NCBI RefSeq assembly: GCF_014652915.1
Contig: NZ_BMZS01000011.1
Coordinates: forward strand, 62,001 to 126,000
Length of the DNA: 64,000 bases
Reading direction: 5' to 3'
Source of the DNA: Thalassobaculum fulvum
Lineage (GTDB): Bacteria; Pseudomonadota; Alphaproteobacteria; Thalassobaculales; Thalassobaculaceae
A program made the translations under genes and the position numbers. Of the stretch, positions 59,205 through 64,000 are shown piece by piece (the stretch's first letter is position 1; each line of letters begins with the position of its first letter). The notes beneath the pieces are model-generated. The model saw only the letters and a program-made list of their open reading frames with translations. It did no database searches and was not told where the DNA came from.

Positions 59205-60673
59205 CCTTTGGCCTTTCCGGTCAGTCCCGAAAACCAGGGTAGCGGGTCAATAGGGTCGCCATTGTGGCGAAGCTCCACGTACAACTCGGGACGTCCGTCG
59301 CCCCCCGCGGCTTGCCGCGGCCGCATCGTGCCGACCGGCTCGCCGGCGAGCACGCGCTGGCCGACCTGCAGTCCGATCCGGCCCAGTCCTGCCAGCAGGG
59401 TAAGATATCCCTCGCCGTGTTCAATGATCAAAATGCGGCCGAACCCCGCGAACTCTCCAGCATAGATCACGCTGCCGTCATACGGCGCGACCACGGTGGC
59501 GTCGTCGCGGGCGGCGATCACGATGCCGCGATTCCGCAGCCCTTCCGGGTCGCTCTGCCCGAAGCTCCTGGCCAGGGTGCCGCCGACCGGCCGGATCAGG
59601 CGGCCCTTGGCGGTGGTGATCGGCGGGGCGGCCGGCAGCAGGGCGAGCAGCGGCGTCGCGGCGGCTTCGGCACGGGATCGGTCCGGCCGGGCGGTCGGCA
59701 GCGGGACGCCGGCGCCGGTGTCGGCCGCGGCGGGGGGCGGCGCCGGCGGACCCGGCGCGGTCGCCGGTGCTGGCGGCTCCGGGGGGCGGACCAGGGCAGC
59801 CAGTCGCTGTTCCTCGGCTCGTTCCCTGGCGCGCTGGGCCTCGATCCCGGCCAGCAGCTCGCGTAGCGAGCGGGCGGATTCCGACAGCATCCGCAGGCGT
59901 TCGGCGGTGCCGGCGGCACGGGTCTCGGTGGTCGCCAGCAGCCTCGCCTTCTCGTCGGCCAGGGCCGCCAGCCGACGGCGTTCCCGCGCCAGCTCCTCGG
60001 TCGCCGTGTCGAGCCGGACGCGCTGCTCGCGGATGTTCGCCTCGACCTCGGCGAGGCTGGCCAACTGGGCCTTGAGCCGCTCCGCCTCGGCGTTGATCTG
60101 CGGGATCGCGGCTTCCAGGAGGATGCCGGTGCGCACGGTCTCCAGCGGCGGCCGCCCCATCAGCAGCAGCGCCTCCGGCGGCCGTCGCGCCAGCCGCTGC
60201 AGGGCCCCGACCAGTTGGCCGAGCTCGAGCTGCCGGGTCGCCAGGACGCCGCGCTTCTCGCCGGCCTCGTGGCGCAGCACCGACAGGGTGGCCTCGACCT
60301 CGCCGACGGTCTCCTCGGTGCGCTGCTGGCGGGTGGCGGTCTCGGCCATGTCGGTCCGCAGGCGGTCGACCTCGCGCGCCAGCTCGCGCGCCAGGCGGTC
60401 CAGCCGCGCCTTGCTGGACCGGCCGCCCTCCAGGTCCTCCTCGATGCGCCTGAGCTCGCGGGCCGCGCGCTCCGGGTCGGCATCCGCCGCCGGACTTGCC
60501 GCCGGATCCGCCGCCGGATCCGCCGCCTGGGCGGACGCCGGACGCGGCCCTGAAAACAGTCCCCCCGAAAGCGGGCTGCCGGAAAGCAGGCCGACCGCGA
60601 ACGCCAGCAGCAGTGCCGGCGCCGCGATGCCGGCGGGGTTACTGCGCGGCGTGGATTTCGCGGGCCGCCGCAT
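59201..60673 (-). CDS. EnvC-like murein hydrolase activator (degenerate LytM domain)
   Basis: The 490-residue protein has a signal-like N-terminus (APALLLAFAVGLLSG), then long coiled coils (about 60-275, with RAARELRRIEEDLEGGRSSK and repeated Glu/Ala/Arg). A Pro-rich linker and a C-terminal LytM/M23 domain (about 365-490) follow. In that domain the HxxxD and HxH zinc motifs are lost: the text reads GIVIAARDDATVV and ELYVELRHNG. It is therefore a non-catalytic activator of an amidase, as E. coli EnvC is. The ATG lies inside the end of gpmI (35-base overlap), and the stop overlaps the ctpA start. Its role is septal peptidoglycan splitting. Confidence 0.9.
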   Translation of the reverse strand: MRRPAKSTPRSNPAGIAAPALLLAFAVGLLSGSPLSGGLFSGPRPASAQAADPAADPAASPAADADPERAARELRRIEEDLEGGRSSKARLDRLARELAREVDRLRTDMAETATRQQRTEETVGEVEATLSVLRHEAGEKRGVLATRQLELGQLVGALQRLARRPPEALLLMGRPPLETVRTGILLEAAIPQINAEAERLKAQLASLAEVEANIREQRVRLDTATEELARERRRLAALADEKARLLATTETRAAGTAERLRMLSESARSLRELLAGIEAQRARERAEEQRLAALVRPPEPPAPATAPGPPAPPPAAADTGAGVPLPTARPDRSRAEAAATPLLALLPAAPPITTAKGRLIRPVGGTLARSFGQSDPEGLRNRGIVIAARDDATVVAPYDGSVIYAGEFAGFGRILIIEHGEGYLTLLAGLGRIGLQVGQRVLAGEPVGTMRPRQAAGGDGRPELYVELRHNGDPIDPLPWFSGLTGKAKG

Positions 60674-62216
60674 CGGCGGTCACCAGCATGGGCGTGCCGG
60701 TCATCGCCGCCGGCGGCGCGATGCCCATCAGCGTCAGCAGGGTCGGCGCCACGTCCGCCAGCTTGCCGGTGCGCAGGCCCACCACGCCGGCCGGCGCCCC
60801 GACCAGGACGGTCGGGACCAGGTTGGTGGTGTGCGCGGTATGCGGGCCGCCGGTCTCCGGGTCGACCATGGTCTCGCAGTTGCCGTGGTCGGCGGTCAGG
60901 AACATGGCGCCGCCGGCCTCCAGGACCGCCTCGGCGACCTTGCCGACGCAGGTGTCGACGGTCTCGACCGCCCTGATCGCCGCCTCCAGGCTGCCGGTGT
61001 GGCCGACCATGTCGGGGTTGGCGAAGTTGGCGACGATCAGGTCGTAGGTGCCGGACCGGATCGCGGCGACCAGCCTGTCGCAGACCTCGGGGGCCGACAT
61101 CTCCGGCTGCAGGTCGTAGGTCTTGACCTTCGGGGACGGCACCATGATCCGGTCCTCGCCCTCGAACACCTCCTCACGGCCGCCGTTCAGGAAGAAGGTG
61201 ACGTGCGGGTACTTCTCGGTCTCGGCGATCCGGAGCTGCCGGAGGCCGGCCTTCGCGACCACCTCGCCCAGGGTGTCGACCAGGTCGATCGGCGGGAAGA
61301 TCGTGACCATGCGGGCGGCCAGGGCCGAGGAGTACTCGACCATGCCGGCGGCGACCGCCAGTTGCGGCACCCGCGGCCGCGCGAAGCCGTCGAAGCCCGG
61401 GTCGAGCAGCGCGGTCAGGATCTCGCGCGCCCGGTCGGCCCGGAAGTTGGCCATCACGATGCCGTCGCCGTCCCGGATCGCGGCCCCCTCGCCGATCACA
61501 GTCGGGCTGACGAACTCGTCGGTCTCGCCGCGGGCGTAGGCGGCCTCGACCGCCGCCACCGCGTCGCCGGCGGTGTGCTCGGCCTCGGCCAGCGCCACCG
61601 CCTTCCAGGCGGCCTCGACCCGTTCCCAGCGCTTGTCGCGGTCCATCGCGAAGAACCGGCCGGTGACGCTGGCGATCCGGGCGCTGCCGCCGAGATCGTT
61701 CAGGAAGTCGGCGAGCTGGCCGGCCGCGCTCTTCGGCGGGCAGTCGCGGCCGTCGGTGAAGGCGTGGACCACCACCGGCACGCCGCGTCCGGCGATGGTG
61801 CGGGCCAGGGCCGCGACGTGGCGCTGGTGGCTGTGGACGCCGCCGGTCGAGACCAGCCCCATCAGGTGGCAGGTCCCGCCGCTGGCCTTCAGCGCCTCGA
61901 CGATCCGCTCGATCGCCGGCCGGCGCTGCAGCTCGCCCTCGGCGATCGCCCTGTCGATGCGCGGCAGGTCCTGGAACACCACGCGGCCGGCGCCGAGGTT
62001 CATGTGCCCGACCTCGGAATTGCCCATCTGGCCGTGCGGCAGGCCGACATGCTCCTCGGACGCGTTCATCAGCCCGGTCGGCCAGCGCCGGCGCAGGCCG
62101 TCGACGTTCGGGGTGTTTGCCAGCGCCACGGCGTTGTTCGCGGCGTCGGCGCGCTCGCCCCAGCCGTCCATGACGCACAGGAGGACGGGGCGCGGGATCT
62201 TCGGTGTCTCGGTCAT
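60639..62216 (-). CDS. gpmI: 2,3-bisphosphoglycerate-independent phosphoglycerate mutase
   Basis: GpmI interconverts 3- and 2-phosphoglycerate using two Mn ions. The 525-residue protein starts MTETPKIPRPVLLCVMDGWG (metal Asp in MDGWG). The catalytic Ser is in GQMGNSEVGHMNLGAGRVVF. LMGLVSTGGVHSHQRHV and HAFTDGRDCPPKSA follow, with the metal site in VANFANPDMVGHTGSLEAAI and LTADHGNCETM. A longer in-frame open stretch upstream is ignored because the family starts here. It is the first gene of the gpmI-envC-ctpA run and overlaps the next gene. A standard active enzyme is expected. Confidence 0.96.
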   Translation of the reverse strand: MTETPKIPRPVLLCVMDGWGERADAANNAVALANTPNVDGLRRRWPTGLMNASEEHVGLPHGQMGNSEVGHMNLGAGRVVFQDLPRIDRAIAEGELQRRPAIERIVEALKASGGTCHLMGLVSTGGVHSHQRHVAALARTIAGRGVPVVVHAFTDGRDCPPKSAAGQLADFLNDLGGSARIASVTGRFFAMDRDKRWERVEAAWKAVALAEAEHTAGDAVAAVEAAYARGETDEFVSPTVIGEGAAIRDGDGIVMANFRADRAREILTALLDPGFDGFARPRVPQLAVAAGMVEYSSALAARMVTIFPPIDLVDTLGEVVAKAGLRQLRIAETEKYPHVTFFLNGGREEVFEGEDRIMVPSPKVKTYDLQPEMSAPEVCDRLVAAIRSGTYDLIVANFANPDMVGHTGSLEAAIRAVETVDTCVGKVAEAVLEAGGAMFLTADHGNCETMVDPETGGPHTAHTTNLVPTVLVGAPAGVVGLRTGKLADVAPTLLTLMGIAPPAAMTGTPMLVTADAAAREIHAAQ

Positions 62217-62365
62217 GGCGGCGTTATACAGCAGCCGGTCCGGTGCGTCACCGCCGGCGCGGCCGGCCGGAAGCAACTGAAACAATCGGTGACGGCAACC
62301 TGATACCGTTGCGGCGTAAACCCCCGTCCGTCCCGATCCGGGCCAGGCAGACAATGGGGGTTGCG

Positions 62366-62731
62366 ATGTCACTCTACGAAGCCATCGGCGGCGCGGCCGC
62401 CATCGACGCGGCGGTCGACCGGTTCTACGACAAGGTGCTGAGGGATCCGCTGCTGGCGCCGTTCTTCGCATCCATGGACATGCACTCCCAGCGCCGCAAG
62501 CAGAAGGCGTTCTTCGGCACCCTGTTCAGGGGCCAGACCGAGGGCGTGCAGAGCTACATGCGCAGCGCCCACAAGCGGCTGGTCGACGAGGGCCGGATCG
62601 GCGACGCGCATTTCGACGCGGTCGCCCGGCACCTGCAGTCGACGCTCCAGGACCTGACCGTGCCGGCCGACCTGATCGTGCAGATCATGGGCGCCGCCGC
62701 CGGCCTTCGGAACGCGGTGCTGGGGCGCTGA
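62366..62731 (+). CDS. group I truncated haemoglobin
   Basis: The 121-residue globin has the 2-over-2 fold: SLYEAIGGAAAIDAAVDRFY, then VLRDPLLAPFFASMDMHSQR with Tyr/Phe-type distal positions, and SYMRSAHKRLVDEG, in which the proximal His (about residue 69) binds haem. HFDAVARHLQSTLQDLTVPA and the C-terminal helix complete the fold. Such proteins detoxify nitric oxide or bind oxygen. GGGGG lies 5 bases before the ATG; another in-frame ATG 12 bases earlier is less likely. It converges on and overlaps the UPF0280 gene by 47 bases, an unusual arrangement. Confidence 0.93.
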   Translation: MSLYEAIGGAAAIDAAVDRFYDKVLRDPLLAPFFASMDMHSQRRKQKAFFGTLFRGQTEGVQSYMRSAHKRLVDEGRIGDAHFDAVARHLQSTLQDLTVPADLIVQIMGAAAGLRNAVLGR

Positions 62732-63578
62732 TCCGCATCGGCAGGTCGCCGGCCGCCACCCGCCACCGTCCCCGCAGGGCGAGGGCGGCGGCGTGGATCA
62801 GGCCGGCGGCCCGCATCCGCTCCGCCTCGGCGGCACCAGCCGCCAGGGCGGCGTCGATCTCCGGGTCCGACAATTCTCCCACGTCCAGCACCACGAGCCG
62901 GTCGCCGAGGTCGCTGTCGGGGTCTTCGGCGCTGGCCGGACCGCGGCGGATCGCCGGATGGCCGGGCAGGTCGACGGCGTTGGCGATCAGGGTGGCCGCG
63001 ACGTCGGCCTCGGCGGCGGTGCGGGCGAGCACCGTCACCGCGTCGGCGATGCCGAGCGAGAACGACCGTCCGCCGCGGCCGCTGGTGGCGGCCCCGCGCA
63101 CCGGGTCGTCGAAGCCGACCGCCGCGCTGCCGGCCAGCGCCGGTGCCGCGAGGTCGGGGACCAGGCCGAGCTCGAACCGGGCGCCGGGCGTGAGGTGAAA
63201 GGCGACGTCGCCGCCGTCGTTGACGAAGGCCCTCGCCAGTCCCGGCGCCGCCGCGACCATCGCCGCCAGCACGTGGTCGGCGACCGCGCCGGCGACTGCC
63301 GCCATCGGGGTGACGAACACGCCGCGGTGCGGCTGCACGGCCGCGACCATCCGGCGTGCGACGGGGCCCTGTACGGCGGCCGGCGTCTCGCCGGCGGGCG
63401 CGCGCAGCAACGGCAGCTCGGCGGCCAGCCCGGCCAGCAACCCGTCGAACGCGCTGGTCGCGGCGCCGTAGGCCTGCTGCATGGCTTCGCCCTCCCCCTC
63501 GGCGCCGATCACCAGATCGATCGGCCCCTCCTGCAGGTGCAGGCGGCCGTCCGGCAGCCGGGCGGCGGTGCCGGTCAC
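62685..63578 (-). CDS. UPF0280 family protein
   Basis: The 297-residue protein matches UPF0280, which has an ApbE-like (flavin-transferase-like) fold. Diagnostic parts are VFVTPMAAVAGAVADHVLAA, FVNDGGDVAFHLTPGARFEL, TSGRGGRSFSLGIADAVTVL and AATLIANAVDLPGHPAIRR. The conserved Gly-Gly-Asp (NDGGD) resembles the ApbE metal/flavin site. No function is established. The downstream end overlaps the convergent haemoglobin gene by 47 bases. The next minus-strand gene upstream looks like 6-hydroxynicotinate reductase, a pair I recall from related genomes. Confidence 0.85.
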   Translation of the reverse strand: MTGTAARLPDGRLHLQEGPIDLVIGAEGEGEAMQQAYGAATSAFDGLLAGLAAELPLLRAPAGETPAAVQGPVARRMVAAVQPHRGVFVTPMAAVAGAVADHVLAAMVAAAPGLARAFVNDGGDVAFHLTPGARFELGLVPDLAAPALAGSAAVGFDDPVRGAATSGRGGRSFSLGIADAVTVLARTAAEADVAATLIANAVDLPGHPAIRRGPASAEDPDSDLGDRLVVLDVGELSDPEIDAALAAGAAEAERMRAAGLIHAAALALRGRWRVAAGDLPMRISAPAPRSEGRRRRP

Positions 63579-63613
63579 GACGGCGTCTTCCGCCGCGGAG
63601 TCCCCCTCTCGAT

Positions 63614-63709
63614 CCTCATCCCGGACCGGCTCGCCGCAGGCGAGGCGGAGCCGGGACCCAGCCTGCGCGACCTGGGTCCCGGATCGCGTTGTGCGCGTCC
63701 GGGATGAGG
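63614..63709. repeat. composite palindromic (REP-like) element, second copy
   Basis: Outer arms CCTCATCCCGGAC (63614-63626) and its complement (63697-63709) enclose inner arms GAGCCGGGACCCAG-type (648-661) and CTGGGTCCCGGA (672-683). The left half, CTCATCCCGGAC, a short GC-rich spacer, then GAGCCGGGACCCA, is the same unit as in the element at 7334-7465, here joined with the other end inward. It lies between UPF0280 and the truncated last gene. Confidence 0.7.
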
Positions 63710-63734
63710 TGGGAAGGTGAGGGGCGTTCTCCTC

Positions 63735-64000
63735 TCACCGCTTTCCCAGGGGATCGTACGGCCACGGGTTGTCTGGCCGGCCGGCCTCGCGGCGCAGCTC
63801 CGGGTGCTCGGCCAGCACGTCGTCGAGCGCCCGCACCGCGCCCATGTGGCCGCCCAGCTCCTCGTAGGCGGCGAGCGGCAGGGTGAACTCGATCGGCGCC
63901 ACCAGGGCCGGGGTCGGCACGTAGCCGAAGGCGTTCGCCGGCAGCCGGGTGACGTCGGCCATCAGGGTGATGCCGCCGCCCGGCCAGACATAGGCCGGGG
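63735..64000 (-). CDS. C-terminus of probable 6-hydroxynicotinate reductase, truncated by window
   Basis: The frame is open to the window edge, so only the last about 87 residues are visible: PAYVWPGGGITLMADVTRLP, then NAFGYVPTPALVAPIEFTLP and LAAYEELGGHMGAVRAL. An internal ATG (MADVTRL) could be mistaken for a 75-residue gene, but the frame before it is continuous and conserved-looking. The text resembles the C-terminus of 6-hydroxynicotinate reductase, an iron-sulfur/flavin-linked enzyme; this is from memory and tentative. Its place upstream of UPF0280 agrees with that. The two are separated by 156 bases that carry the REP-like element. Confidence 0.45.
   Translation of the reverse strand, partial: PAYVWPGGGITLMADVTRLPANAFGYVPTPALVAPIEFTLPLAAYEELGGHMGAVRALDDVLAEHPELRREAGRPDNPWPYDPLGKR

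Noticed and set aside
63735-63962. Independent 75-residue gene starting MADVTRL
   Set aside because: The frame continues upstream to the window edge with coherent text (AYVWPGGGITL), so it is better read as the end of a larger gene.

Overview
The window is about 64 kb of very GC-rich, densely packed bacterial chromosome. The gene content points to an alphaproteobacterium, most likely of the Rhodospirillales type. The evidence is the mdh-sucCD-sucA-sucB-lpdA run, an F1-only atpHAGDC operon without the F0 genes, the gpmI-envC-ctpA-divergent polysaccharide deacetylase-rppH cluster, two PAS_5-type proteins, UPF0280 and GTG starts. The genus cannot be fixed from the sequence alone. I see no rRNA, tRNA, CRISPR array, insertion sequence or prophage.

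Layout. 0-7.3 kb is a surface-polysaccharide region: a partial M23 peptidase, a complete dTDP-L-rhamnose operon (rmlC-rmlB-rmlD-rmlA) and two GT2 glycosyltransferases, one with two GT2 domains. 7.3-10.7 kb has a REP-like palindrome, an AspA/AstE-type deacylase, speD-speE and, upstream of speD, an unexplained RNA-like stretch with a promoter and an intrinsic terminator. 10.7-26.7 kb is mixed accessory and metabolic material: a methyltransferase of atypical composition, a LysE exporter, a one-domain cNMP protein, serA, a cupin with a natural His6 tract, GST, an MHYT histidine kinase, a PHB depolymerase, a MacA/LolCD-like exporter, tandem PAS proteins, a peroxiredoxin-like protein, RidA, homocysteine methyltransferase, DUF1289 and a DJ-1-like protein lacking its cysteine. 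26.8-30.7 kb has an MFS transporter followed by two tandem paralogs of a family I do not recognise.

31-40.2 kb is the TCA block: malate dehydrogenase, succinyl-CoA synthetase and the whole 2-oxoglutarate dehydrogenase complex on one strand. 40.3-45.5 kb has a SpoIIAA-like protein, the xerC/DUF484/transaldolase operon and divergent priA. 45.6-50.8 kb is the F1 ATP synthase operon, closed by a strong terminator. It is followed by ydbH-ynbE-ydbL, an intermembrane lipid-transport system. 54.6-62.2 kb, on the minus strand, holds gpmI, an EnvC-like factor, CtpA, the deacetylase, RppH and an unknown 420-residue protein. The window ends with a truncated haemoglobin, UPF0280, a second REP-like palindrome and a truncated gene resembling the C-terminus of 6-hydroxynicotinate reductase.

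Genes of one pathway are mostly translationally coupled: TGATG or ATGA overlaps occur at rmlD/rmlA, speD/speE, sucC/sucD, atpH/atpA, transaldolase/DUF484 and envC/ctpA. The least explained parts are the speD leader RNA, the tandem unknown pair, the 420-residue unknown and the two composite palindromes. All functional calls come from reading motifs and gene order; no database search was run.
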